Shown here in pieces: positions 1 through 7,715 of a DNA stretch of 13,899 nt; the first letter of the stretch is position 1, and each line of letters begins with the position of its first letter. The stretch spans positions 1 through 13,899 of the forward strand of contig JAKBAL010000003.1 in assembly GCA_021809225.1 (NCBI GenBank). Reading direction: 5' to 3'. Both the position numbers and the translations under genes were made by a program. Source of the stretch: Pseudomonadota bacterium. GTDB lineage: Bacteria; Pseudomonadota; Alphaproteobacteria; UBA9655. A model generated the notes under the pieces. The model was not told where the DNA came from. It worked only from the letters and a program-made list of their open reading frames with translations, and did no database searches.

Positions 1-31
1 TTCCGATCTCAATGAGGACAGTGATGCTCAT
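1..31 (-). CDS. Possible 5' end of an unidentified minus-strand gene (partial)
   Basis: An ATG at 29-31 on the minus strand opens a frame that runs off the left edge (MSITVLIEIG, ten visible residues). An AAGGA Shine-Dalgarno-like sequence lies 8 bases upstream of it. The frame lies downstream of the tRNA gene on the same strand. Ten residues are too few to name a family, and the call rests only on the start signal. Confidence 0.3.
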   Translation of the reverse strand, partial: MSITVLIEIG

Positions 32-95
32 TTCTCATTTTCCTTATTAACTTTCTGCTGTTCTTCGTATGGATTCAAAATGGGCCTTGAAAAGT

Positions 96-175
<80 letters not shown>

Positions 176-361
176 CAACAGGGGGGAAAAACCCTAGAAA
201 GAATAGTCTCTAGAAATGAGTTCTATATTCCAAAATCTTTCTGACCCCTGTAGTCTGTATTTGATACTTGGTTTATATCCTGTCATGAGAGTAGATGCAA
301 TGGGTGCAAGCCAATGCATAAACTTTGTCGAAAACTTATAGGTCACACATGAGGAAAAGTC

Positions 362-538
362 ATGCCAATACCCATCCAGCCAACTAAAACAAAAAGTAGT
401 GTCGTTAAGTGTGATGGCGGAAGTGGACCTTTAGGTCATCCGGTTATCTATCTTCATATAGGGAAAGAAGGAGACGTTATTTGTCCTTATTGTTCTAAAT
501 ATTTTGTGAAGGAGAGGGAGGGGTCAAAAAAAAGATGA
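362..538 (+). CDS. Small zinc-finger protein, zf-CHCC family (NDUFS6-like)
   Basis: This is a 58-residue protein with the alphaproteobacterial zf-CHCC core. Cys17 is followed by DGG and LGHP, giving His26, then CPYC gives Cys41 and Cys44. The spacing C-x8-H-x14-C-x2-C forms one zinc site. The family is related to the mitochondrial complex I accessory subunit NDUFS6, but the role of free-standing bacterial members is not settled. The ATG has a good ribosome site, GAGGA at 351-355, six bases upstream. The stop codon overlaps the next start as ATGA (535-538), so the two genes are probably translationally coupled. The protein lacks a signal peptide and should be cytoplasmic. The family call is firm and the function is open. 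Confidence 0.88.
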   Translation: MPIPIQPTKTKSSVVKCDGGSGPLGHPVIYLHIGKEGDVICPYCSKYFVKEREGSKKR

Positions 539-933
539 AGATTCACTCAAAAAATCGCAAACTGCTTGTTTTTTTGTTAGTGGGATGGGGATTGCTCGTG
601 GGTTGTGGAGGAAAGGAAAAAATTGGACTTGCAAATCCAGCCTCAGCGTATTGTGTAAAAAAAAAAGGAACGTTACATATTAAAAAAAGGGGAGATGGGG
701 GGGAATATGGTGTTTGTGTTTTTGCTGATCATAAACAATGTGAAGAGTGGGCTCTTTTTCGCGGAGAGTGTCCTTTAAGTGGAGTTAAGGTAACAGGTTA
801 TTTGACGTCTGAAGGAATTTATTGTGCCTTGAAAGGCGGACAAGTTTTAGAAAATGAATTGCTATGTCAATTGCCTTTGGGGATCAGATGCTCAACTCAG
901 GATCTCTATCAAGGAACATGTCCTTCGCCTTAA
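535..933 (+). CDS. Lipoprotein with two DUF333-like modules
   Basis: The 132-residue product starts with a basic N-terminus and a hydrophobic stretch ending in the lipobox LVGC, so Cys24 should be lipidated after export. Residues 33-80 match DUF333 (ANPASAYC at the start, GVCVFADHKQCEEWA in the middle, FRGEC at the end), a small cysteine-rich domain found in bacterial lipoproteins and putative hemolysin-type proteins with no proven activity. Residues 88-130 look like a second, shortened copy (IYC at the start, QGTCP at the end). The last three cysteines have identical spacing in both modules: 61, 69 and 79 in the first, 111, 119 and 129 in the second. The gene overlaps the zf-CHCC gene by four bases and converges on the DsbA-like gene. 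Confidence 0.85.
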   Translation: MKIHSKNRKLLVFLLVGWGLLVGCGGKEKIGLANPASAYCVKKKGTLHIKKRGDGGEYGVCVFADHKQCEEWALFRGECPLSGVKVTGYLTSEGIYCALKGGQVLENELLCQLPLGIRCSTQDLYQGTCPSP

Positions 934-983
934 AAAAACTTAAAGAAAAGTTGCCTCCGGTTTACAGAGACGACTTTCCCTTG

Positions 984-1005
984 ATCTTGTTTAAGATGCT
1001 TTTTT
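984..1005 (+). terminator. Weak candidate terminator after the DUF333 lipoprotein gene
   Basis: A five-base-pair stem, ATCTT (984-988) with AAGAT (993-997), has a four-base loop and is followed by GC and a run of six T (1000-1005). It lies 50 bases past the lipoprotein stop and overlaps the last codons of the convergent DsbA-like gene. The stem is AT-rich and short, so the call is tentative. Confidence 0.3.
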
Positions 1006-1809
1006 ACTTACTTCTTGCTGAGCTGCTGATGGGGATTTCGCAATATCTTTTAGTTTTTTATCCAATTCTTCAGCCGTAACATATCCTGGTAAAACTTTTG
1101 TTTCTCCGATAATTAATGTTGGTGTTTTATCAATTCCAAGCGCTTTTGCAAGTTCAAGCCCCTGGTCAATTCGAGCCTGGAGAGCTTTGCTTTTCATATC
1201 TTCTTCAAGCTTTTTCACATCAATACCAAGAGAGCTTGCTATCTTTAAGATTTGCTTTTTTGTTAAATGCTTGTCAGAAGAGAAAATAGCGGCTTGAAGT
1301 TGGTCGTATTTGCCTTGTTCCTTTGCGGCAAGCATAGCTTTAACTGCCATAAGAGAACCTTGCCCCATAATGGGGAGATCTTTAAAAACAACTTTTACGT
1401 CTTTGTTTGTCTTGAGCAAAGTATCTAGCTCACCATGCATTTTTTTGCAATATCCGCAATAGGGATCCAGAAAAACGACTAAAGATTGGGTTCCTTTAGG
1501 ATTTCCTCCGACAGGATCTGCTGCATCCTTAAAGATTTTATCTTTATTTTCAGCGACAGCTTTTTCTATTTTAGCAATTTCTTCTTGTTGCTGCTTAATC
1601 ATTGCCGCTTGCAAAGCATTTGTGATGACATCAGGATGTTTAGCCAGATATTCAGTGGCGATTTTTTCAATCTCTTCGCGTTGGGCTGAGGTAAAATTTG
1701 AAGCGGAAGGCGGAAGACTCACTTGGGCTTGCGACGTTTCTTCTGCAAAAGCGTCACTTACAAAATTTAAACTGGCAAAAGATAACAGACATACATAGAT
1801 TTTTTTCAT
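991..1809 (-). CDS. Periplasmic DsbA-family thiol:disulfide oxidoreductase (ScsC/Com1-like)
   Basis: The 272-residue protein has a signal peptide (residues 1-22, ending FAEE), so it acts in the periplasm. Residues about 40-80 form a charged helix resembling the N-terminal domain of ScsC-type proteins, which mediates oligomerisation in characterised members. The thioredoxin fold follows, with the active-site motif CGYC at 118-121 and the cis-proline motif TP at 229-230, so the catalytic set is intact. Such proteins oxidise or isomerise disulfides in exported proteins. The cysteine-rich convergent lipoprotein is an obvious possible client, but that is inference. The tail (about 258-272) is low complexity. 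A GGGAG ribosome site lies eight bases before the ATG. Oxidase versus isomerase role cannot be decided from sequence. Confidence 0.9.
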   Translation of the reverse strand: MKKIYVCLLSFASLNFVSDAFAEETSQAQVSLPPSASNFTSAQREEIEKIATEYLAKHPDVITNALQAAMIKQQQEEIAKIEKAVAENKDKIFKDAADPVGGNPKGTQSLVVFLDPYCGYCKKMHGELDTLLKTNKDVKVVFKDLPIMGQGSLMAVKAMLAAKEQGKYDQLQAAIFSSDKHLTKKQILKIASSLGIDVKKLEEDMKSKALQARIDQGLELAKALGIDKTPTLIIGETKVLPGYVTAEELDKKLKDIAKSPSAAQQEVSKKAS

Positions 1810-1838
1810 TCGCTTTTCTCCCTTTTATTAAATGAAAA

Positions 1839-1867
1839 ATTTTAATCAATTCTTTTCTTTTTCACAA
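1839..1867 (-). promoter_or_regulatory. Candidate sigma70 promoter of the DsbA-like gene
   Basis: On the minus strand, TTGTGA (1867-1862) and TAAAAT (1844-1839) are separated by 17 bases. They match four and five of the six consensus bases respectively. Transcription would begin about 25 bases before the ATG. The spacer to metQ is AT-rich, so a chance match is possible. Confidence 0.45.
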
Positions 1868-1911
1868 GGTATTTTCCTACTCAATCATGAACTTACTCTG
1901 AGCACGCAAAT

Positions 1912-2673
1912 TTACCAAGCTGGTAAAATGGCGCCTTTGAATTTTTCTTGAATAAACATTTTTATAGGTTCGCTTTGATAGAGTTGAATAACTTGCTTGA
2001 CTTCAGGACGAGTTTCATCTTCGCGCGTCGCAATGACATTTGCATAAGGAGAATTTTTATCCTCGCTCGCAAGAGCCGTGTGTGGATTAAGTCCTGCCAA
2101 AAGAACCCAATCCGTATTAATCACCGCCGCATCCACATCATCCAATGTTCGAGGCAACTGAGGGGCCTCAATTTCAAGAATAATAAGTTCTTTTGGATTA
2201 TTGACAATATCTAAAATAGAGGGATTTTCAGAAGGCGCTAACTTGATTAATCCCTCTTTTTCTAAGAGCTTGAGAGCTCGGCCTTCGTTCGTTGGATCAC
2301 TTGGAATGGCGATTTTTGATTTGTCTTTCAAGTTCGCAAGCTTTGAAAGCGTATTGCTATAAATTCCGAGCGGCATTAAGACTGCTTTTCCTGCTGATTT
2401 AATTTTATATCCCCGGCTTTTAACTTGCTCATCCAAAAAAGGCTGATGCTGGTAGACATTAATGTCCAACTCTTTGTCATTTAAAGCAGCATTCGGCAAT
2501 ATAAAATCATTAAATTCAATAACTTGAATTTCAATGCCTTCAGCTTTAGCAAGTTCTTTTACTTTCTCCATGATCATCGCATGGGGGCCTGCCGTAACTC
2601 CTACCTTTAAAGGGGTTGCTATAAGATGTGTTATCGATAAAAGCAAAAAAACAAAAGTCATTAATAGCTTCAT
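1912..2673 (-). CDS. metQ: Methionine ABC transporter, periplasmic substrate-binding protein MetQ/NlpA
   Basis: The 253-residue protein matches the NlpA/MetQ lipoprotein family: LKVGVTAGPHA after the signal peptide, then DINVYQHQPFLD, the SKIAIPSDPTNEGRAL segment, and a late VINTDW. It would bind methionine and related compounds and deliver them to MetI. It follows metI by 17 bases and is the last gene of the LysR-metN-metI-metQ run. Unlike the E. coli protein, its signal peptide (about residues 1-19, ending HLIA) has no cysteine and so no lipobox. It is therefore predicted to be a soluble periplasmic protein. The ATG has AGGA ten bases upstream. Confidence 0.93.
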   Translation of the reverse strand: MKLLMTFVFLLLSITHLIATPLKVGVTAGPHAMIMEKVKELAKAEGIEIQVIEFNDFILPNAALNDKELDINVYQHQPFLDEQVKSRGYKIKSAGKAVLMPLGIYSNTLSKLANLKDKSKIAIPSDPTNEGRALKLLEKEGLIKLAPSENPSILDIVNNPKELIILEIEAPQLPRTLDDVDAAVINTDWVLLAGLNPHTALASEDKNSPYANVIATREDETRPEVKQVIQLYQSEPIKMFIQEKFKGAILPAW

Positions 2674-2690
2674 GATATAAATATCCTGTC

Positions 2691-3329
2691 TTATTTTTTT
2701 AAAAATGCCGATAGAAAATCACCTAACATTTGCACACATTGCACCATAACTATTAGGATAATAACAATGAGGATAAGTAAGGTAAAGTCATACCTTTGGT
2801 AGCCATATCGCAGAGCAAGGTCTCCTAATCCTCCCCCCCCAACAGTTCCTGCCATTGCAGAAAAACCTATAATATTGATTGAAACAGTCGTAAGTCCAGA
2901 AATAATAAGAGGTAACGCTTCGCGAAATTGAATTTGTAGAATGATCTGCAGATTTGAGATGCCTAAAGCAATTCCTACTTCGATCAAGCCCTTTGGAATT
3001 GTATTTAAAGCATCTTCTATGATACGGGCAATGAGGAGGCTCGCAGCAAAGGTCAAAGGGAGAGTTGCTGCAGCCGTACCTATGGACGTGCCCACCCAGA
3101 AACGTGTAAAAGGAATCATGACAATAATAAGGATGATAAAAGGGATCGAGCGAAAGGCATTAAGAATAATTCCTAATAAATTGAAAATAAAAGGTTTTGG
3201 TAAGAGCCCGGAAGGTTTTGTTAAAACAAGAAGACAAGCAAATAGAGCACCAATAGCTGTCCCCAAAACCATGGATATTCCAACCATCATAAGAGTTTCA
3301 ATTAGGGAATTAATTACTAGTTGTTCCAT
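2691..3329 (-). CDS. metI: Methionine ABC transporter permease MetI
   Basis: The 212-residue membrane protein is close to the usual MetI length of about 217. About five hydrophobic segments are visible (roughly residues 15-37, 50-75, 80-105, 140-165, 180-205). The cytoplasmic coupling (EAA-type) loop that docks on MetN lies near 116-140 (EVGIALGISN then FREALP). Its glycine-rich segment AGTVGGGGLGDLALRYGY is typical of MetI. The start codon lies inside the last codons of metN (13-base overlap, 3317-3329), so translation is probably coupled and the subunits made together. Confidence 0.94.
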   Translation of the reverse strand: MEQLVINSLIETLMMVGISMVLGTAIGALFACLLVLTKPSGLLPKPFIFNLLGIILNAFRSIPFIILIIVMIPFTRFWVGTSIGTAAATLPLTFAASLLIARIIEDALNTIPKGLIEVGIALGISNLQIILQIQFREALPLIISGLTTVSINIIGFSAMAGTVGGGGLGDLALRYGYQRYDFTLLILIVIILIVMVQCVQMLGDFLSAFLKK

Positions 3330-4393
3330 AGGTCACTTGCTTCTCGGGGTAGATATCCAATAATTTCAGACGAGACCCCTCTTTGCTTAAGGTCTTTCAT
3401 AAGTTCCGTAATTTTAGCTATCTCATAAGGAATCGAAACGATAAGACAACCAAAAGCAGTTTCCCGTATATGATCTAAATTTCCAAATAAGATGTTGATG
3501 GGAATATCATACTTTTTAATGATAGAGAAAATGATAGGTTCTTCTGCTGCTTCACTTGAAAAAAAGAGCCGCAATAACACTGCTGATTGAGGAGTTGGGG
3601 TTTGTCTAAGCCTTTCTTGAAGATGATGGGGTAAATCTCTATTAATCAGATTGCGAATCAATGACTTTGTCACGGTGTTTTGAGGATAAAGCAAGATTGA
3701 AGTAATGTTGTTTTTTTCAACGATTCTTCCCTCTTCCAGAACACAAACTTCATTACATATTTCACGAACAACAGCCATATCGTGAGTAATCATAATAATT
3801 GTGACGCCCAGCCTTTTGTTTAAGTCACGTAATAATTCAAGAATTTCCAAAGATGTTTCAAAATCCAACGCAGAGGTAAATTCATCACAAAGCAGAAGAG
3901 ACGCATCACCAATGAGGGCGCGGGCTATTGCAACGCGTTGTGATTGCCCACCACTTAGTTGACTGGGGTAGCTGTTTTCTTTCCCTTTTAGACCTACAAG
4001 TTTAAGCATATTTAAAGCTTTTGAACGATTTTGTTCAGAGTTTCCCTGGAGAAGTTTTAAGGGAAACATAACATTTTCAAAGGCTGTTAAGCGGCTTAAT
4101 AGGTTAAAACTCTGAAAAACGTTACCGATTTTTTGCTGAATTTGCCGTTTTTCCTTTTCAGAAATTCCTGTAAATAACTGGTTATCTATCGTGATAGTCC
4201 CAACAGTAGGTTGCTCTAATCCATTAAGGCAACGAAAAAGGGTACTTTTCCCAGCCCCACTTTTTCCAATAATTCCTAAGATTTCACCCTGAGGGACCTC
4301 AAGATCAATGTCTTGTAGAACCATAGATTCATAGGATTTTTTTAGATTTTTTATAACAATAGCCAACGAATTATTTCTAATAGAATTCATCAT
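3317..4393 (-). CDS. metN: Methionine ABC transporter ATP-binding protein MetN
   Basis: The 358-residue ATPase powers the MetNIQ importer. It has Walker A GKSGAGKST at 43-51, the Q-loop glutamine at 94 (VFQSFNLL), signature LSGGQ at 146-150, Walker B LLLCDE at 166-171 and the H-loop histidine 204 (ITHD). Residues about 270-350 form the NIL domain, the ACT-like C-terminal regulatory domain where methionine binds to inhibit transport in characterised MetN. Full length and the presence of NIL separate it from generic amino acid ABC ATPases. It starts 20 bases after the LysR stop with no strong Shine-Dalgarno sequence, which suggests dependence on upstream translation. An alternative start is the adjacent second ATG. 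Confidence 0.95.
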   Translation of the reverse strand: MMNSIRNNSLAIVIKNLKKSYESMVLQDIDLEVPQGEILGIIGKSGAGKSTLFRCLNGLEQPTVGTITIDNQLFTGISEKEKRQIQQKIGNVFQSFNLLSRLTAFENVMFPLKLLQGNSEQNRSKALNMLKLVGLKGKENSYPSQLSGGQSQRVAIARALIGDASLLLCDEFTSALDFETSLEILELLRDLNKRLGVTIIMITHDMAVVREICNEVCVLEEGRIVEKNNITSILLYPQNTVTKSLIRNLINRDLPHHLQERLRQTPTPQSAVLLRLFFSSEAAEEPIIFSIIKKYDIPINILFGNLDHIRETAFGCLIVSIPYEIAKITELMKDLKQRGVSSEIIGYLPREASDLWNN

Positions 4394-4413
4394 GATGATT
4401 GTGAGAAATGATT

Positions 4414-5298
4414 TTAAAGCTCTTCTTCTTGCATTTTTTTTAAAAGAAAATCAACAAATACCTGTATACGCTTAAGATTTGCCAGATGAGAAGAATATAC
4501 CACAAATCGATAAACTGTTGTACCAGGAATATTAGGAAGAATCTCAACCATTTCAGGATCGTCCCCTACCATATACTTATGGAGAGCTGCAATTCCAATA
4601 CCTGATCGGGTGGCTTCATAAATAGCTTGGCCACTGTTAATAACGAGATATGGGATACGCGGTTTTTGAGCTCCTATCTTTAAAAGCCAATCAAGATCAC
4701 TATAAATGTGAGGCATTTCTTTGCCAAAAACAATAAGCTTATGATGATCAAGGTCTTCAGGTTTTTGAGGCGTTCCATGCTTTTCTAAGTAGGATCGACT
4801 TGCATAAATACGAAAACGATAAGAGATAGGTTCACAATGAATAAGATCTGGACTGTTGAGAGCAAGGGCTGTGATACCAATATCCGCTTCCCGCATATTC
4901 AGATCGACTTCTTCATCCTTCAAAAAAACGGTTATGTCGATGTCTGGATATTGATCAAGAAATTCTTGAAGACGCGGTGCAAGCCATAAGGATCCGAAGG
5001 CGAGCGTTGTTGCAATTTGAATAGGACCTCGGGGATAATTTTTAAGTTCGTCCATGGTGGTTTGAGCCATAGCGAGCTGAGCAAAAACATTAATGACTGT
5101 CGTTTCAAGAGCTTTACCAGCTTCTGTAAGAATGAGGCCGCGGGGAACACGCGTAAAAAGAGGAGTTCCAAACCCTTCTTCAAGGATATTAATCTGCCGA
5201 CTAATAGCTGACTGGCTAATATTCAGGACTTCCGTTGCTTTGGTAAAGCTCCCTGCACAAGCAACAGCATGAAAAACGCGTAATTTATCCCAATCCAT
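4414..5298 (-). CDS. LysR-family transcriptional regulator (GcvA-like)
   Basis: The 294-residue protein has an N-terminal winged helix-turn-helix (residues about 1-60, including AGSFTKATEVLNISQSAIS) and a periplasmic-binding-protein-like effector domain from about residue 92. Members of the family bind dyads as tetramers and respond to a small ligand, which I cannot name here. The gene is the first in a tight co-directional run with metN, metI and metQ and lies head-to-head with the nrdAB transcription unit. Regulation of the methionine importer is the natural guess, and control of nrdAB across the shared spacer is possible. An AGGTG ribosome site (5306-5310) lies seven bases before the ATG. 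Confidence 0.9.
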   Translation of the reverse strand: MDWDKLRVFHAVACAGSFTKATEVLNISQSAISRQINILEEGFGTPLFTRVPRGLILTEAGKALETTVINVFAQLAMAQTTMDELKNYPRGPIQIATTLAFGSLWLAPRLQEFLDQYPDIDITVFLKDEEVDLNMREADIGITALALNSPDLIHCEPISYRFRIYASRSYLEKHGTPQKPEDLDHHKLIVFGKEMPHIYSDLDWLLKIGAQKPRIPYLVINSGQAIYEATRSGIGIAALHKYMVGDDPEMVEILPNIPGTTVYRFVVYSSHLANLKRIQVFVDFLLKKMQEEEL

Positions 5299-5327
5299 GG
5301 TTTTACACCTGATTCTATTTATATTGT

Positions 5328-5355
5328 ATCATAAGACTTTATTTTCTATTTGCAA
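5328..5355 (-). promoter_or_regulatory. Candidate promoter of the LysR-metNIQ operon
   Basis: On the minus strand, TTGCAA (5355-5350) and TATGAT (5333-5328) are separated by 16 bases. The -10 matches five of six consensus bases. It sits 30 bases before the LysR ATG, a normal distance. No SAM-type riboswitch is evident in this short leader, so control of the importer would be by protein. Confidence 0.5.
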
Positions 5356-5428
5356 ATGACCCATTCTAAGGAAAGACCCTCCACTATCAGTTTAAGGATA
5401 AGATTGCGAGATTCCGATAATAAATATA

Positions 5429-5459
5429 TTGACAATCCCCTCTCAATTGAAGGAATAAT
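5429..5459 (+). promoter_or_regulatory. Candidate promoter of nrdAB
   Basis: A perfect TTGACA (5429-5434) is followed by AATAAT (5454-5459) at a slightly long 19-base spacing. It lies just before the riboswitch, as expected for a leader beginning near 5466. The sequence AAATATATTGACA overlapping the -35 has a faint resemblance to one half of an NrdR box, but a convincing pair of boxes is absent. Confidence 0.5.
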
Positions 5460-5469
5460 CTAAAATGTT

Positions 5470-5653
5470 TAAAGGTGCATTTTTCAACAAAAGAATGCTG
5501 AAAAGGGAATCCGGTGCGCATCAAATTGCAAGGCCGGAACTGCCCCCGCAACTGTAAACGGAGAACTATACAAGCTATAAAACCACTGAGAGGTATTCTT
5601 GGGAAGGGAGCTTGTCATAGTGAAGACCCGTGAGTCAGGAGACCTGCCTTAAA
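5470..5653 (+). ncRNA. Cobalamin (AdoCbl) riboswitch upstream of nrdAB
   Basis: The conserved core of the cobalamin aptamer is present in order. AAAAGGGAATCCGGTG appears near 5501-5516, GCCGGAACTGCCCCCGCAACTGTAAA near 5533-5558, and the B12 box AGTCAGGAGACCTGCC near 5633-5648. The outer helix can form between AAGG (5472-5475) and CCTT (5647-5650). Variable arms lie between 5560 and 5620. Binding of coenzyme B12 to this class usually represses the downstream gene. The next gene is nrdA, 120 bases on, so the predicted logic is that B12 sufficiency turns off the B12-independent class I ribonucleotide reductase. Confidence 0.95.
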
Positions 5654-5672
5654 ACATAACTTACTACACATC

Positions 5673-5766
5673 GGGCGGGGTGCACCGAAGATGGGGTCGA
5701 TATATAGAATAAATTAATTATGCATATAGGCACCTTTTAAAACTCCCGCCCTGAAAGATAAAGGGC
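5673..5766 (+). promoter_or_regulatory. Candidate expression platform that hides or frees the nrdA Shine-Dalgarno sequence
   Basis: Two alternative pairings share the same bases. GGGCGG (5673-5678) can pair with CCGCCC (5746-5751), continued by GGTGC (5679-5683) with GCACC (5730-5734) across an 11-base bulge. Alternatively GCCCT (5748-5752) pairs with AGGGC (5762-5766), which contains the putative nrdA ribosome site GGG seven bases before the ATG. The first structure would keep the second from forming. No U-run follows either hairpin, so translational rather than terminator control is suggested. This is a hand fold. Confidence 0.5.
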
Positions 5767-5772
5767 ATAAAT

Positions 5773-7686
5773 ATGAACCGCGCCTATGATTTTGATCGGG
5801 ATGGACACTTAATTGATTTCAATCCAACTCCCACTATTTTAAAGTTCCCCGAAGATCGTAAAAAGAAAACACCTTTAAAAATAACTACACCTCTCCAATC
5901 AAAGATTCTTCCTTCTCAGCTTCATCTCAACCGTAGTCGAGACGCTAAACTTACAGATTTTGGCAAAGCAACATTAAAGGATCGATATCTGCTGGAAGGT
6001 GAGAGCTATCAAGATATATTTGCGCGCGTTGCTTGTGCTTTTGCTGATGACCTCGCCCATGCTCAACGACTTTATGATTATATCTCGCAACTCTGGTTTA
6101 TGCCCGCAACCCCCATTCTTTCAAATGGAGGCGCTAAACGCGGTTACCCCATTTCTTGTTTTTTGAACGCAGTTGCCGATAGCTTAGATGGTATTGTCTC
6201 TACCTGGAATGAAAACGTTCTCCTCGCTTCGAATGGCGGTGGCATCGGTACTTACTGGGGATTTCTTCGAAGTGTGGGAGAATCCATAGGACGTGCTGGA
6301 CAAACTTCAGGTATCATTCCCTTTATTCGAGTGATGGATTCGCAAACTCTCGCCATAAGTCAAGGTTCGCTTCGACGAGGAAATGCAGCTGTTTATCTTG
6401 ACATTCACCACCCTGAAATTGAAGAATTTTTAGAAATTCGCAAGGCATCGGGCGACTTTAATCGAAAGAGTTTAAATCTACACCATGGGATCACTCTAAC
6501 GGATGAATTTATGCAGGCAGTTGGAGGGGATAAAGAATTTGGACTTAAAAGTCCCAAAACAGGCGAAGTTGTTCGAACGGTCAATGCGCGAAAATTATTT
6601 CAGAAAATCTTGGAAATTCGCCTGCAATCGGGAGAGCCTTACCTCATCTTCATTGATACAGCCAACAAATCCATGGCAAAGCATCAACGTGAGTTGGGTT
6701 TAAAAATACGAATGTCCAACTTATGTAGCGAGATTTTACTCCCAACAGGTCCTGATCATTTAGGCAAAGACCGAACAGCCGTATGCTGCTTATCTTCCCT
6801 TAATGCAACGACGTGGGATGAATGGCACGATAATCCCTTGATCATCGAGGATGTATTACGTTTTCTTGATAATGTTCTGCAAAATTTTATTGATACGGCA
6901 CCAGAGGGTATGGCTCGAGCCAAATATTCTGCTATTCGTGAGCGTTCAGTGGGATTAGGGTTAATGGGCTTTCACTCTTTCCTTCAATCACAGAAAATTC
7001 CTTTTGAAAGCGCTCTTGCCAAATCATGGAATATGAAAATCTTTCGCCACATTCGGCGAGAAGCAGATGCTGTTTCTGTAAAGCTAGCCAAAGAACGCGG
7101 GGCGTGCCCTGATGCAGAGGATCGTGGCCTCAAAGCCCGTTTTAGTCATAAGCTTGCTATTGCTCCTACAGCTTCCATTAGCATCATTTGTGGAGGAACA
7201 AGCGCTTGTATTGAACCAATTCCTGCTAATATATACAATCATAAAACTCTTTCGGGTAATTATGCTGTCAAAAATCTTTATTTAGAAAAGGTTCTCGAAT
7301 CTAAAAAAGCCAATAATGAAACTATATGGCAGTCAATTGTTGAAAACGAAGGCTCAGTGCAACATTTAGAGGTACTTTCTCTAGAAGAAAAAGAGGTATT
7401 TAAAACAGCCTTTGAAATAGACCAGCGATGGATTGTCGAATTTGCTGCTGACCGCGCGCCTTATATCTGTCAAGGACAGTCAGTGAATCTCTTTTTGCCT
7501 GCAGACATTGATAAATGGGACTTATTGATGCTTCACTGGCAAGCTTGGGAAAAAGGCGTCAAAAGTCTTTATTATTGTCGTTCAAAGTCGATTCAAAGGC
7601 CGGAATATGTGGGAGGGGAGGGTCCCATGGAAAAACTCTTGCTTACCTCGTCCACAAACTATGAAGAATGCCTAGCTTGTCAGTAA
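5773..7686 (+). CDS. nrdA: Class I ribonucleoside-diphosphate reductase, alpha subunit NrdA
   Basis: The 637-residue subunit reduces ribonucleoside diphosphates to deoxyribonucleotides. The active site is complete: Cys129 (E. coli Cys225), Asn316-Cys318-Glu320 in SNLCSE (Cys439, the thiyl radical site), a cysteine in the VCC pair at 338-339 (Cys462), the loop PTASIS at 465-470, the radical-transfer tyrosines 600-601, and the C-terminal thiol pair Cys633/Cys636 in ECLACQ. It is about 120 residues shorter than E. coli NrdA because the N-terminal ATP cone is absent, so dATP shut-off through a cone is not expected. Transcription would start upstream of the B12 riboswitch. The weak AAGGG ribosome site lies in a potential hairpin. 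nrdB follows after 29 bases. Confidence 0.96.
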   Translation: MNRAYDFDRDGHLIDFNPTPTILKFPEDRKKKTPLKITTPLQSKILPSQLHLNRSRDAKLTDFGKATLKDRYLLEGESYQDIFARVACAFADDLAHAQRLYDYISQLWFMPATPILSNGGAKRGYPISCFLNAVADSLDGIVSTWNENVLLASNGGGIGTYWGFLRSVGESIGRAGQTSGIIPFIRVMDSQTLAISQGSLRRGNAAVYLDIHHPEIEEFLEIRKASGDFNRKSLNLHHGITLTDEFMQAVGGDKEFGLKSPKTGEVVRTVNARKLFQKILEIRLQSGEPYLIFIDTANKSMAKHQRELGLKIRMSNLCSEILLPTGPDHLGKDRTAVCCLSSLNATTWDEWHDNPLIIEDVLRFLDNVLQNFIDTAPEGMARAKYSAIRERSVGLGLMGFHSFLQSQKIPFESALAKSWNMKIFRHIRREADAVSVKLAKERGACPDAEDRGLKARFSHKLAIAPTASISIICGGTSACIEPIPANIYNHKTLSGNYAVKNLYLEKVLESKKANNETIWQSIVENEGSVQHLEVLSLEEKEVFKTAFEIDQRWIVEFAADRAPYICQGQSVNLFLPADIDKWDLLMLHWQAWEKGVKSLYYCRSKSIQRPEYVGGEGPMEKLLLTSSTNYEECLACQ

Positions 7687-7715
7687 ACACAGCAAAACAG
7701 AAAAAGGATCATAAA

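Noticed and set aside
178..251. ACAGGGG and CCCCTGT as a hairpin between the tRNA and zf-CHCC genes
   Set aside because: The seven-base arms are 60 bases apart and the fold is not supported by any further pairing; it is likely chance.
864..1079. A 71-codon plus-strand open frame between the lipoprotein and DsbA-like genes
   Set aside because: It overlaps both real genes in other frames, has no ribosome site, and its hydrophobic end comes from the complement of the lysine-rich DsbA tail.
2941..3363. A 140-codon open frame antisense to metI and the end of metN
   Set aside because: It lies wholly opposite confident transporter genes, has a basic, low-information composition and shows no recognisable domain.
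5720..5740. A six-codon open frame (ATG CAT ... TAA) in the nrdA leader as a leader peptide
   Set aside because: It has no ribosome site, carries no run of a regulatory amino acid, and lies inside the riboswitch expression platform, which already explains the leader.
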